Shown in pieces: positions 10,080 to 18,007 of a stretch of 64,000 bases of DNA. Source of the stretch: Pseudomonas vancouverensis (lineage in GTDB: Bacteria > Pseudomonadota > Gammaproteobacteria > Pseudomonadales > Pseudomonadaceae). The notes beneath the pieces are model-generated. The model searched no databases and was not told the DNA's origin. It was given only the letters and a program-made list of their open reading frames with translations. The translations under genes and the position numbers were made by a program. Location: contig NZ_RRZK01000036.1 in assembly GCF_004348895.1 (NCBI RefSeq), forward strand, positions 62,001 to 126,000, given 5' to 3'. Numbering within the stretch: the first letter of the stretch is position 1; each line of letters begins with the position of its first letter.

Positions 10080-10524
10080 TTTGCCCGAGCAAGTGATCAA
10101 GGCCGTCGCGCAAGTCGTTCAACCGATCCAGATCAACCCCACTGTCACATAGCAGACGCGCCTTGAGCGGACCGACCTGTTCGCGAAGCGCACTGCCGGC
10201 AGGCGACAGGCTCAGGTGTACTTCGCGCTCATCGCGTGCCGATCGCTGACGCTGCACCAATTGCAGTTGCTCCAGGCGCTTGAGCAAGGGCGTCAAGGTG
10301 CCCGAATCCAGGGCCAGACGCTCCCCCAAAGCCTTCACGGTCGGCTGCTCCGGCGCGCTTTCCTGCCACTCCCACAGCACCAGCATCGCCAGGTACTGCG
10401 GGTACGTCAGGCCCAACTGCTCGAGCATCGGCTTGTAGGCCCGAATCACCGCTCGCGACGCTGCGTACAGCTTGAAGCACAGTTGACTGTCCAGCTTCAT
10501 CGAATCGACTGACAAGGTGTTCAT
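10066..10524 (-). CDS. ospR: OspR, OhrR/MarR-family peroxide-sensing repressor
   Basis: This 152-residue winged-helix MarR protein has the OhrR-type reactive cysteine early in the chain (C16 in QLCFKLY), the motif GLTYPQYLAMLVLWE and the DNA-binding segment SGTLTPLLKRLE. A second cysteine, C126, makes it a candidate two-cysteine redox switch. Its ATG overlaps the stop of the glutathione peroxidase gene (ATGA), so both are co-transcribed. In P. aeruginosa OspR (PA2825) senses oxidants and represses gpx (PA2826) in the same arrangement. It is a paralogue of the OhrR at 25.5 kb. The symbol rests on family plus context. Confidence 0.85.
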   Translation of the reverse strand: MNTLSVDSMKLDSQLCFKLYAASRAVIRAYKPMLEQLGLTYPQYLAMLVLWEWQESAPEQPTVKALGERLALDSGTLTPLLKRLEQLQLVQRQRSARDEREVHLSLSPAGSALREQVGPLKARLLCDSGVDLDRLNDLRDGLDHLLGQIKAL

Positions 10525-11006
10525 TTGAGCAAGGCTTCGATCTCGCGGGTCAAGTCCTGCGGCTTGGTCGCCGGCGCGAAGCGCTTGACCAACTGACCGT
10601 CCTTGCCGATCAGGAACTTGGTGAAGTTCCACTTGATGCCTTGGGAACCCAACACACCCGGCGCGCGTTTTTTCAATTGCACGAACAACGGATGAGCGCC
10701 GGCACCGTTGACTTCGATCTTCTTGAACAGGGGGAAACTGACACCGAAGTTCAGTTCGCAAAACTCACTGATCGCCCCCTCGTTACCCGGCTCCTGCTTG
10801 CCGAACTGGTTGCAGGGAAACCCGAGTACCACCAGCCCTTGGTCCTTGTAGGTCTGCCACAGCTCTTCCAGACCCTTGTACTGGGGGGTGAAGCCGCACT
10901 TGCTGGCGGTGTTGACCACCAGCACGGCCTTGCCGGCGAAATCGGCCAGGGTCTTTTGTTCGCCGGTGATCGTCGTGCAGGGAATGCTCAGCAGGTTGTC
11001 GCTCAT
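10521..11006 (-). CDS. Glutathione peroxidase (thiol peroxidase of the BtuE/Gpx type)
   Basis: The 161-residue enzyme reduces peroxides with a thiol donor. The peroxidatic cysteine is C37 in NTASKCGFTPQY, replacing the selenocysteine of animal enzymes. The GFPCNQFGKQEPG block and the WNFTKFL motif supply the other catalytic residues, and C83 is a plausible resolving cysteine as in thioredoxin-dependent bacterial Gpx. The start is the ATG at 11006 with GGAG upstream; an in-frame ATG at 11039 lacks a site. It is the first gene of a gpx-ospR operon with a 4-nt overlap. The 123-nt spacer to msrB contains a REP hairpin, so msrB may or may not be part of the same transcript. Confidence 0.92.
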   Translation of the reverse strand: MSDNLLSIPCTTITGEQKTLADFAGKAVLVVNTASKCGFTPQYKGLEELWQTYKDQGLVVLGFPCNQFGKQEPGNEGAISEFCELNFGVSFPLFKKIEVNGAGAHPLFVQLKKRAPGVLGSQGIKWNFTKFLIGKDGQLVKRFAPATKPQDLTREIEALLK

Positions 11007-11095
11007 GGTGAAAGCTCCACAATCGGTAGGATGAAACAAACATAGCGAGCAATTGAATTGTGTGCAATTTAAATTATTGCACGTCGGACCTTTGC

Positions 11096-11117
11096 AGGAG
11101 CGAGCTTGCTCGCTCCT
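11096..11117. repeat. REP-type palindrome between msrB and gpx
   Basis: A perfect 10-bp inverted repeat, AGGAGCGAGC and its complement, separated by TT. The same core recurs at 21.1, 48.25, 60.4 and 62.5 kb. It is a singlet of the common Pseudomonas REP family. Lying between msrB and gpx, both on the minus strand, it would form a hairpin in any read-through transcript. Confidence 0.8.
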
Positions 11118-11129
11118 ACCGGGCTCGCA

Positions 11130-11525
11130 TTATTCGCGCGGTACCAGGTCCAGGCACACCGAATTGATGCAGTAGCGCAAGCCGGTCGGCGGCGGGCCAT
11201 CGGGGAATACATGCCCCAAGTGCGCGTCGCATTTGGAACAGACCACCTCGGTGCGGATCATGCCGTGGCTGACATCGCGAATTTCGGTCATGGCACTGTC
11301 GCCGATCGGCGCGTAGAAACTGGGCCAGCCGCAGCCGGAATCAAACTTGGTCTTCGAGTCGAACAACGGCTCATTGCAGCAGATGCAGTGACAGACACCG
11401 TCGGTCTTGGTGGCGTTGTATTTGCCGGAAAACGGTCGCTCCGTGCCCTTGAGGCGGCACACGTTGTACTGCTCTGGATCGAGCATCGCCTTCCATTCTT
11501 CCAGGGTTTTTTCCAACTTTTCCAT
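11130..11525 (-). CDS. msrB: Peptide-methionine (R)-S-oxide reductase MsrB
   Basis: This 131-residue cytoplasmic enzyme repairs methionine-R-sulfoxide in proteins. Zinc-binding pairs C47/C50 and C96/C99, the segment FDSGCGWPSF, HVFPDGP and the catalytic cysteine C119 in RYCINS are all present. Three start codons lie in a row (GTG 11531, ATG 11528, ATG 11525); the SD sequence GAGG is 7 nt from the ATG at 11525, which I choose. A terminator-like hairpin followed by five T residues lies just upstream of the SD. It is divergent from alaA. Confidence 0.94.
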   Translation of the reverse strand: MEKLEKTLEEWKAMLDPEQYNVCRLKGTERPFSGKYNATKTDGVCHCICCNEPLFDSKTKFDSGCGWPSFYAPIGDSAMTEIRDVSHGMIRTEVVCSKCDAHLGHVFPDGPPPTGLRYCINSVCLDLVPRE

Positions 11526-11544
11526 CATCACACCTCAGCAGCTG

Positions 11545-11580
11545 AAAAAGCCCGATCTGTACCTTTTCCACGGATCGGGC
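11545..11580 (-). terminator. Terminator-like hairpin immediately upstream of msrB
   Basis: Read on the minus strand, GCCCGATC (11580-11573) pairs with GATCGGGC (11557-11550) around a 15-nt loop and is followed at once by TTTTT (11549-11545). It lies only about 20 nt before the msrB start and there is no minus-strand gene further upstream to terminate. It is therefore either an attenuator in the msrB leader or an insulator. Confidence 0.5.
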
Positions 11581-11751
11581 GGCACGTATGATTGCGCCTC
11601 GTCAAACGCCAGTCTGGCAGCCAGACCACGCGCATTCAAACGGAAATATGGGTGCTGCAATTCAAGGCGTCAGGCCTGTGTGAATACGCAGGATACCCGG
11701 CACGGTTGTCCAACCGCCGTCCGGATCGTTCATTTTCGGGAACACATCGCC

Positions 11752-12963
11752 ATGCAGGTCAGCAAATCGAACAAGCTCGCCAACGTCTGCTACGACATTC
11801 GCGGCCCGGTGCTCAAGCACGCCAAACGCCTGGAAGAGGAAGGCCATCGCATCCTCAAGCTGAACATCGGCAACCCGGCGCCCTTTGGTTTCGAAGCGCC
11901 GGACGAAATCCTCCAGGACGTGATCCGCAACCTGCCGACCGCTCAGGGTTATAGCGACTCCAAGGGTTTGTTCAGTGCGCGCAAGGCCGTGATGCAGTAC
12001 TACCAGCAAAAGCAGGTGGAAGGCGTCGGCATTGAAGACATCTACCTGGGCAACGGCGTTTCCGAACTGATCGTGATGTCGATGCAGGCCCTGCTCAACA
12101 ATGGCGACGAAGTCCTGGTGCCGGCGCCTGACTATCCGCTGTGGACCGCCGCCGTCAGCCTGTCGGGCGGCAACCCGGTGCACTACCTGTGCGACGAACA
12201 GGCCAACTGGTGGCCGGACCTGGCTGACATCAAGGCCAAGATCACCCCGAACACCAAGGCCCTGGTGATCATCAACCCGAACAACCCGACTGGCGCGGTG
12301 TATTCCAAGGAAGTCCTGCTGGGCATGCTGGAACTGGCCCGCCAGCACAATCTGGTGGTGTTCTCCGACGAAATCTACGACAAAATCCTCTACGACGACG
12401 CCGTGCATATCTGCACCGCTTCCCTGGCGCCGGATCTGCTGTGCCTGACCTTCAACGGCCTGTCCAAATCCTATCGCGTGGCGGGTTTCCGCTCCGGCTG
12501 GATTGCCATTTCCGGGCCGAAGCACCATGCGCAAAGCTACATCGAAGGCATCGACATGCTGGCGAACATGCGCCTGTGTGCCAACGTGCCGAGCCAGCAC
12601 GCGATCCAGACCGCCCTGGGAGGCTACCAGAGCATCAATGATCTGGTGCTGCCGCCAGGCCGCCTGCTGGAGCAACGCAACCGTACCTGGGAACTGCTCA
12701 ACGACATTCCGGGCGTGAGCTGCGTCAAGCCAATGGGCGCGCTGTACGCCTTTCCGCGGATCGACCCCAAGGTCTGCCCGATCCACAACGATGAGAAATT
12801 CGTTCTCGACCTGCTGCTGTCCGAAAAGCTGCTGGTGGTGCAAGGCACCGCGTTCAACTGGCCATGGCCGGACCACTTCCGCGTCGTGACCCTGCCGCGC
12901 GTCGACGACCTCGACATGGCCATCGGTCGTATCGGCAACTTCCTCAAGTCTTATCGCCAGTAA
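11752..12963 (+). CDS. alaA: Glutamate-pyruvate (alanine) aminotransferase AlaA
   Basis: This 403-residue PLP-dependent fold-type I enzyme transfers an amino group from glutamate to pyruvate to make alanine. The PLP lysine is K239 in FNGLSKSYRVAG, and NPNNPTG (175-181) and SDEIYDKI are class I aminotransferase landmarks. The chain matches E. coli AlaA closely over its whole length as I recall it, including the N-terminal CYDIRGPVLK segment. The ATG at 11752 gives the family's usual length; the frame is open upstream but that part overlaps the msrB leader. It is a single gene followed by a hairpin. Confidence 0.92.
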   Translation: MQVSKSNKLANVCYDIRGPVLKHAKRLEEEGHRILKLNIGNPAPFGFEAPDEILQDVIRNLPTAQGYSDSKGLFSARKAVMQYYQQKQVEGVGIEDIYLGNGVSELIVMSMQALLNNGDEVLVPAPDYPLWTAAVSLSGGNPVHYLCDEQANWWPDLADIKAKITPNTKALVIINPNNPTGAVYSKEVLLGMLELARQHNLVVFSDEIYDKILYDDAVHICTASLAPDLLCLTFNGLSKSYRVAGFRSGWIAISGPKHHAQSYIEGIDMLANMRLCANVPSQHAIQTALGGYQSINDLVLPPGRLLEQRNRTWELLNDIPGVSCVKPMGALYAFPRIDPKVCPIHNDEKFVLDLLLSEKLLVVQGTAFNWPWPDHFRVVTLPRVDDLDMAIGRIGNFLKSYRQ

Positions 12964-12974
12964 GTCTTCGACCC

Positions 12975-13002
12975 TCGTGCGACGCTGGAACAGGTCGCAC
13001 GA
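12975..13002. terminator. Hairpin downstream of alaA, possible terminator
   Basis: A perfect 9-bp inverted repeat, TCGTGCGAC / GTCGCACGA, with a 10-nt loop begins 11 nt after the alaA stop. No T tract follows directly; the nearest is CTTTTTT about 20 nt later, so termination here is uncertain. In the 315-nt gap between alaA and htpX I see only this hairpin and the htpX promoter. Confidence 0.4.
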
Positions 13003-13204
13003 TGATTGATTCAGCAACACATCTTTTTTCTCACCGAGGCACGTCGCTGCAATGCACGACGGATTTCGCTGTGCGCCGCCCCATTCAATGGTTACGGGGC
13101 TCGCAACGGGAACTGACTGACAAACACTTCCCACCTACCCGTAGGAAATGCCCTGCAAGCAGCTAAGCTGTTGCCGTAGGACACAGTTTGAAATAGTCAC
13201 CCAG

Positions 13205-13233
13205 TTGAATACCCCGGTGCAGCACCTTATATA
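13205..13233 (+). promoter_or_regulatory. Candidate sigma-70 promoter of htpX
   Basis: TTGAAT (13205-13210) and TATATA (13228-13233) are separated by exactly 17 bp and lie about 45 bp before the htpX start. I found no correctly spaced sigma-32 element, although HtpX is a stress protein in other bacteria. Confidence 0.55.
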
Positions 13234-13278
13234 CCCCGCAGTACGCTACATCTTTAGCTTGAGGAGATTTCTACAACC

Positions 13279-14169
13279 ATGATGCGCATTCTGCTGTTTT
13301 TGGCCACTAACCTGGCGGTCGTGCTGATTGCCAGCATCACCCTGAGCCTTTTCGGCTTCAACGGGTTCATGGCGGCCAACGGGGTTGATCTGAACCTCAA
13401 TCAGCTGCTGATTTTCTGTGCGGTCTTTGGTTTCGCCGGTTCCCTGTTCTCGCTGTTCATCTCCAAGTGGATGGCGAAAATGAGCACCAGCACCCAGATC
13501 ATCACCCAGCCACGTACCCGTCACGAACAATGGTTGCTGCAAACCGTCGAGCAACTGTCCCGCGAAGCCGGAATCAAGATGCCGGAAGTCGGTATCTTCC
13601 CAGCCTATGAGGCCAACGCCTTCGCCACGGGCTGGAACAAGAACGACGCGCTGGTCGCAGTCAGCCAGGGCCTGCTCGAGCGGTTCTCGCCGGATGAAGT
13701 GAAGGCGGTACTGGCCCACGAGATCGGCCACGTCGCCAACGGCGATATGGTCACCCTGGCATTGATTCAGGGCGTGGTGAACACCTTCGTGATGTTCTTC
13801 GCGCGGATCATCGGCAATTTTGTCGACAAGGTGATCTTCAAGAACGAAGAAGGCCAGGGTATCGCCTACTACGTGGCGACCATCTTCGCCGAACTGGTTC
13901 TGGGCATCCTCGCCAGCGCCATCGTCATGTGGTTCTCGCGCAAGCGCGAATTCCGCGCCGACGAAGCCGGTGCAAACCTGGCCGGTACTGCCGCGATGAT
14001 CGGCGCCCTGCAACGCCTGCGTGCGGAGCAAGGGCTGCCCGTGCACATGCCTGACACCCTGAACGCCTTCGGTATCAACGGTGGTATCAAGCAGGGCTTC
14101 GCCCGCATGTTCATGAGTCACCCACCGCTGGAAGAGCGTATCGACGCACTGGCTCGCCGCCGGGGTTGA
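13279..14169 (+). CDS. htpX: Membrane-bound zinc metalloprotease HtpX
   Basis: This 296-residue inner-membrane protease degrades damaged membrane proteins. Two membrane segments at about residues 4-24 and 40-62 precede the zinc site HEIGH (147-151); the third ligand is E224 in SRKREFRADEA, and two further hydrophobic segments lie between (about 158-180 and 196-218). Tandem ATG codons start at 13279, with GAGGAG 12 nt upstream. A sigma-70-like promoter and a strong terminator bracket it, so it is monocistronic. Length and motifs match the M48B family. Confidence 0.95.
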   Translation: MMRILLFLATNLAVVLIASITLSLFGFNGFMAANGVDLNLNQLLIFCAVFGFAGSLFSLFISKWMAKMSTSTQIITQPRTRHEQWLLQTVEQLSREAGIKMPEVGIFPAYEANAFATGWNKNDALVAVSQGLLERFSPDEVKAVLAHEIGHVANGDMVTLALIQGVVNTFVMFFARIIGNFVDKVIFKNEEGQGIAYYVATIFAELVLGILASAIVMWFSRKREFRADEAGANLAGTAAMIGALQRLRAEQGLPVHMPDTLNAFGINGGIKQGFARMFMSHPPLEERIDALARRRG

Positions 14170-14191
14170 GATATTTAAATGTAAACAAGAA

Positions 14192-14217
14192 GGCCCGCAG
14201 TGATGCGGGCCTTTTTC
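14192..14217 (+). terminator. Rho-independent terminator of htpX
   Basis: An 8-bp GC-rich stem, GGCCCGCA / TGCGGGCC, with a GTGA loop is followed by TTTTTC, 22 nt after the htpX stop codon. Confidence 0.9.
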
Positions 14218-14280
14218 TTGCCTCTCTGAACACGGCTGAGCTTTGCAAGCCCACAAAGAGGCCGGAACAAACGACACTGA

Positions 14281-14937
14281 CTAGCGGCTGGAAACCCGAT
14301 ACACCCGCTCTTCAAGGCGCACAACCCCCGCCTCGATAAACTTGCCGCTTTCGCTCAATACGTCCTGATCTTCGAGGATCTTCAGTGTCCAAGCGGTGCC
14401 GAACAATCGTTGCACTTCTTCATCCAGCACGGCGAATGGCGGTCCCGGCATTTGTGCCTGATCGTAATCCAGGGTAATCAGCAGCCCGAGGGAATCCCTG
14501 GGCAATATGCGCTTCAGATGATCGGCATAACGCTCGCGCATTGCCGGCGGCAAGGCGATCAGCGCCGCACGATCATAAAGTGCGGAACAGTCGGCCACAT
14601 CACCGGCGCTCAATGCGAAGAAATCACCGCACCACAACTCGATAGACCCGGCCCGATAGACCTTGAATGGCCCCTGCTCGCTGATGGCGGGATCGAAACC
14701 ATGCTCGGCGAAGAAATCCTCCACGGCTTTCTCCGACAATTCGACCCCCAGCACTTCGTGCCCCTGATGGGCCAGCCACAACACATCCAGGCTCTTGCCG
14801 CATAAGGGCACCAGCACACGTGCACCGTCTTCCAGAGCCAACTGTGGCCAGAATCGTCGCAGGTGAGGGTTCACCTGCGGCAGATGAAAGCCGATCTGGT
14901 TCGAAGCCCACTTCTTGTGCCAAAACTCCGGCTGCAT
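14281..14937 (-). CDS. tpm: Thiopurine S-methyltransferase
   Basis: The 218-residue SAM-dependent methyltransferase belongs to the TPMT family, which in Pseudomonas methylates thiopurines and also selenium or tellurium oxyanions. The N-terminal MQPEFWHKKW segment with the active-site Trp residues, the SAM-binding VLVPLCGKSLD motif and the YDRAAL segment are typical. The start at 14937 gives the family length; an upstream in-frame codon would add eight residues without a better ribosome site. It is convergent with htpX and divergent from the dioxygenase gene. Confidence 0.93.
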   Translation of the reverse strand: MQPEFWHKKWASNQIGFHLPQVNPHLRRFWPQLALEDGARVLVPLCGKSLDVLWLAHQGHEVLGVELSEKAVEDFFAEHGFDPAISEQGPFKVYRAGSIELWCGDFFALSAGDVADCSALYDRAALIALPPAMRERYADHLKRILPRDSLGLLITLDYDQAQMPGPPFAVLDEEVQRLFGTAWTLKILEDQDVLSESGKFIEAGVVRLEERVYRVSSR

Positions 14938-15040
14938 AATTAACCCCGAAAATTCGATCAAAACACCCTAAAACTTATATTAGATTTAGATCAATGATCT
15001 GACTGAAGATGGTGCCATCTTAACGCTCAGGAGCTTTTAC

Positions 15041-15808
15041 ATGTTCCCCAGTCTGTACATTTCTCATGGCTCCCCCATGCTCGCACTGGAGCCCGGTGCC
15101 AGCGGCCCCGCGCTCGCCCGGATTGCCGCCGAACTGCCAAGGCCCAACGCGATCGTGATCGTTTCCGCCCACTGGGAAAGCAATGAACTTCTGGTCAGTG
15201 GCCATCCGCAACCGGACACCTGGCACGACTTCGGTGGTTTCCCCAAGGCGCTGTTCGAAGTCCAGTACCCGGCACCGGGCAACCCGCAGCTGGCGCAAGA
15301 AGTTGTCGACCTGCTGAAAACCGACGGCCTGCCCGCTCGCATCGACAGCAATCGCCCATTCGACCATGGCGTCTGGGTGCCACTGTCGCTGATGTACCCA
15401 CAGGCCGACATACCCGTGGTGCAAGTCTCGCTGCCAACCCGGGGTGGCCCGGCTTTGCAGACGCGTATCGGTCATGCGCTGGCCAGCCTGCGCGAGCATG
15501 GCATCCTGCTGATCGGCTCCGGCAGCATCACCCACAACCTGCGCGAGCTGGACTGGCATGCTGGCCCGGAGAGCGTCGAACCTTGGGCGAAGGTGTTCCG
15601 CGACTGGATGATCGAGAAACTCGCGGCCGACGACGAGAACGCGCTGCACGACTACCGCCAGCAGGCGCCGAACGCCGTGCGCAATCACCCCAGCGATGAG
15701 CATTTGCTGCCGTTGTACTTTGCCCGCAGCGCCGGGGGCGATTTCAGCATTGCTCACCAGGGCTTCACCATGGGAGCGCTGGGCATGGACATTTATCGCT
15801 TCGGCTGA
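15041..15808 (+). CDS. DODA-type extradiol aromatic ring-opening dioxygenase (YgiD-like)
   Basis: This 255-residue LigB-superfamily protein has the metal-binding His residues expected of the family: the early ISHGSP motif, SAHWES near residue 43, the FDHGVWVPL segment and the ITHNLREL segment. E. coli YgiD is a zinc-dependent DOPA 4,5-dioxygenase in vitro; the physiological substrate here is not known. ATG 15041 has CAGGAG upstream. The gene ends against a bidirectional terminator shared with deaD. Confidence 0.88.
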   Translation: MFPSLYISHGSPMLALEPGASGPALARIAAELPRPNAIVIVSAHWESNELLVSGHPQPDTWHDFGGFPKALFEVQYPAPGNPQLAQEVVDLLKTDGLPARIDSNRPFDHGVWVPLSLMYPQADIPVVQVSLPTRGGPALQTRIGHALASLREHGILLIGSGSITHNLRELDWHAGPESVEPWAKVFRDWMIEKLAADDENALHDYRQQAPNAVRNHPSDEHLLPLYFARSAGGDFSIAHQGFTMGALGMDIYRFG

Positions 15809-15853
15809 GGGGAAACCGCGACATAACCCAACGCCGACCACAAATCAGCAGGC

Positions 15854-15887
15854 AAAAAAAATCCCCGAACCAGTCGGGGATTTTTTA
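15854..15887. terminator. Bidirectional terminator between dioxygenase gene and deaD
   Basis: ATCCCCGA (15861-15868) and TCGGGGAT (15874-15881) form a stem with an A tract before and a T tract after, so it can stop transcription from both convergent genes. Confidence 0.9.
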
Positions 15888-15911
15888 TCGATCAATCAGC
15901 CCGAAAGCGGA

Positions 15912-17585
15912 TCAATCTTCGCGGTAGCGACGCAGCTTCAACTGCTTGCCGGCAACGCGAGTGTCCTTCAGCTTGGTCAGCAACTTCTCCAGACCATCTT
16001 CCGGCAGCTCGACGAGGCTGAAGCTGTCACGCACCTGGATGCGACCGATCGCTTCACGAGCCAGACCACCTTCGTTGAGGATGGCGCCCAGCAGGTTCTT
16101 GGCAGCGATACCGTCACGCGCACCCAGCGCGGTACGGCAACGAGCACGGCCTTCGCCCAAAGGCATCGGCGCACGACGCTCGCGGTCGCCACGGTCCGGA
16201 CGATCACCGGAACGCTCAGGACGATCGCCACGCGGTGCATTGTTCGGCACCAGTGGACGCTCTTTCTCGATAGCGGCCAGGTTCAGCGCTTGACCGTTGG
16301 TGGCCTTGCGCAGCAGGGCTGCGGCCAGGGCACGCGGGCTGCAACCGATGTCAGCGGTCAGGCGATCCAGCAGATCACCGTGAGTCGCTTCGGAATCAGC
16401 CACCAGCGGCGACAGGCTGTTGGTCAGTTTCTTGATGCGCGCATCGAGAACGGCTTGAGCGTCCGGCAGGCGAACCTCGGCAACCTTCTGACCGGTGACA
16501 CGCTCGATCACTTGCAGCATGCGGCGCTCACGTGGAGTCACCAGCAGCAGTGCGCGACCTTCGCGACCGGCACGGCCGGTACGGCCGATACGGTGAACGT
16601 AGGATTCCGGATCGTACGGCATGTCAACGTTGAACACGTGAGTGATGCGCGGAACGTCCAGGCCACGAGCAGCAACGTCGGTCGCCACAACGATGTCCAG
16701 ACGGCCATCCTTGAGGGAGTCGATCACGCGCTCACGCTGGTTCTGGGCGATGTCGCCGTTCAGCGCAGCGGCCTTGTAGCCTTTGGCTTCCAGGGCACTG
16801 GCCAGGTCCAGGGTCGCTTGCTTGGTGCGCACGAACATGATCAGGGCGTCGAAATCTTCCACTTCCAGCAAGCTGAGAACGGCAGAGGTCTTCTGGTCAG
16901 CGTGAACCAACAGGTGAGCCTGTTCGATCGCGGTAACGGTCTGGGTCTTGCTCTGGATCTTGACGTGCTTCGGATCGCGCAGGTGGCGCTCGGCGATGGC
17001 ACGGATCGATTGTGGCAAGGTAGCCGAGAACAATACGGTCTGACGGGTTTCCGGCATGGCCTTGAAGATGACTTCCAGGTCGTCCATGAAGCCCAGCTTG
17101 AGCATTTCGTCGGCTTCGTCGAGAACCAGGTGGTTCACGGTCGCCAGTACTTTTTCGTCGCGACGCAGGTGGTCGCACAGACGGCCCGGAGTGGCGACAA
17201 CGATCTGTGCGCCATTACGGATTGCTTTCAGTTGTGGGCCCATCGGCGCGCCGCCGTAGACAGCCACAACAGTCACGCCCGGCATTTGCTTGGCGTAGGT
17301 TTCGAAAGCGGTTGCAACTTGTAGCGCCAACTCACGAGTTGGGGCCAGGATCAGAGCTTGCGGCTCGCGCTTGGACGGATCAATGCGGTGCAGAATTGGC
17401 AAGGCAAAGGCAGCGGTCTTACCGGTACCGGTTTGCGCCTGACCAATCATATCGTGACCGGCGAGAATGATCGGGATCGACTGCTGCTGAATGGCCGAAG
17501 GCTCTTCATAGCCGGTAGCGACTACTGCAGCGACAATATTGGGATGAAGTTCAAGAGCGGCGAAGCCGCCGATTTCCTGGGTCAT
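15912..17585 (-). CDS. deaD: Cold-shock DEAD-box RNA helicase DeaD/CsdA
   Basis: This 557-residue ATP-dependent RNA helicase acts in ribosome assembly and mRNA turnover, especially in the cold. Visible motifs are the Q-motif region near residue 32, AQTGTGKT (50-57), PTRELALQ, VLDEADEML, FSATLP, ARGLDVPRI and HRIGRTGRAGR. A charged linker rich in Arg-Asp-Arg-Gly lies at about 430-465 and a DbpA-type RNA-binding domain closes the protein. The start at ATG 17585 has AGAGG upstream; the open frame continues 80 codons further but only through the leader. A candidate -10 (TATAGT) some 220 nt upstream implies a long structured 5' UTR, which is usual for cold-shock genes. Confidence 0.94.
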   Translation of the reverse strand: MTQEIGGFAALELHPNIVAAVVATGYEEPSAIQQQSIPIILAGHDMIGQAQTGTGKTAAFALPILHRIDPSKREPQALILAPTRELALQVATAFETYAKQMPGVTVVAVYGGAPMGPQLKAIRNGAQIVVATPGRLCDHLRRDEKVLATVNHLVLDEADEMLKLGFMDDLEVIFKAMPETRQTVLFSATLPQSIRAIAERHLRDPKHVKIQSKTQTVTAIEQAHLLVHADQKTSAVLSLLEVEDFDALIMFVRTKQATLDLASALEAKGYKAAALNGDIAQNQRERVIDSLKDGRLDIVVATDVAARGLDVPRITHVFNVDMPYDPESYVHRIGRTGRAGREGRALLLVTPRERRMLQVIERVTGQKVAEVRLPDAQAVLDARIKKLTNSLSPLVADSEATHGDLLDRLTADIGCSPRALAAALLRKATNGQALNLAAIEKERPLVPNNAPRGDRPERSGDRPDRGDRERRAPMPLGEGRARCRTALGARDGIAAKNLLGAILNEGGLAREAIGRIQVRDSFSLVELPEDGLEKLLTKLKDTRVAGKQLKLRRYRED

Positions 17586-17810
17586 GGGTCTGCCTCTAAG
17601 TGCATCCGCAAAGACCCATGCTCCAAAGCTGCACATGCCGTGTTGAGACTCAAGAGTCGCCCTGGCAGCTTTGTCGGCGGGGATTTGCGAAAACGAATGA
17701 ATGAAAAGAATCGTCAAGGAAGAGTCCGCGATGCGGACATGCAGCCGAAGCTGGCTTCGGGGAATTGCGCTACCTAAACGCGGCCCGGTTAAAGGCCGGC
17801 GCGCACTATA
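17586..17810 (-). promoter_or_regulatory. Long structured leader and candidate -10 of deaD
   Basis: On the minus strand TATAGT (17810-17805) is a good -10 without a convincing -35. Transcription from it would give a leader of about 215 nt. Two hairpins lie in tandem in the leader: CCGAAG-CCAG-CTTCGG (17760-17745) and GTCCGC-ATC-GCGGAC (17738-17724). The rest of the deaD/crotonase gap (to 18007) shows no other gene. Confidence 0.5.
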
Positions 17811-18007
17811 CCGGAATTCGCCCAAAAAGGGAGCTTTTTTTATCGGAAATCCGCCACATACGCCGTTCTGTCACAGGCTTTGCAGAGAATCGATCGACCG
17901 ACTATTTTTCAAAAGCCCGGCCTTGCGGGTGATGGCGCTAAAACGGTTCACCTTTTACCGTGCAGACCGTCGGTCTGACATGCCTTTCCCGCCCCGAGGA
18001 CCGCTCC

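Noticed and set aside
13187..13237. Sigma-32 heat-shock promoter for htpX
   Set aside because: TTTGAA/GTTGAA and CCCC segments exist but their spacing (19 or more bases) does not fit; the sigma-70 pair at 13205-13233 is better.
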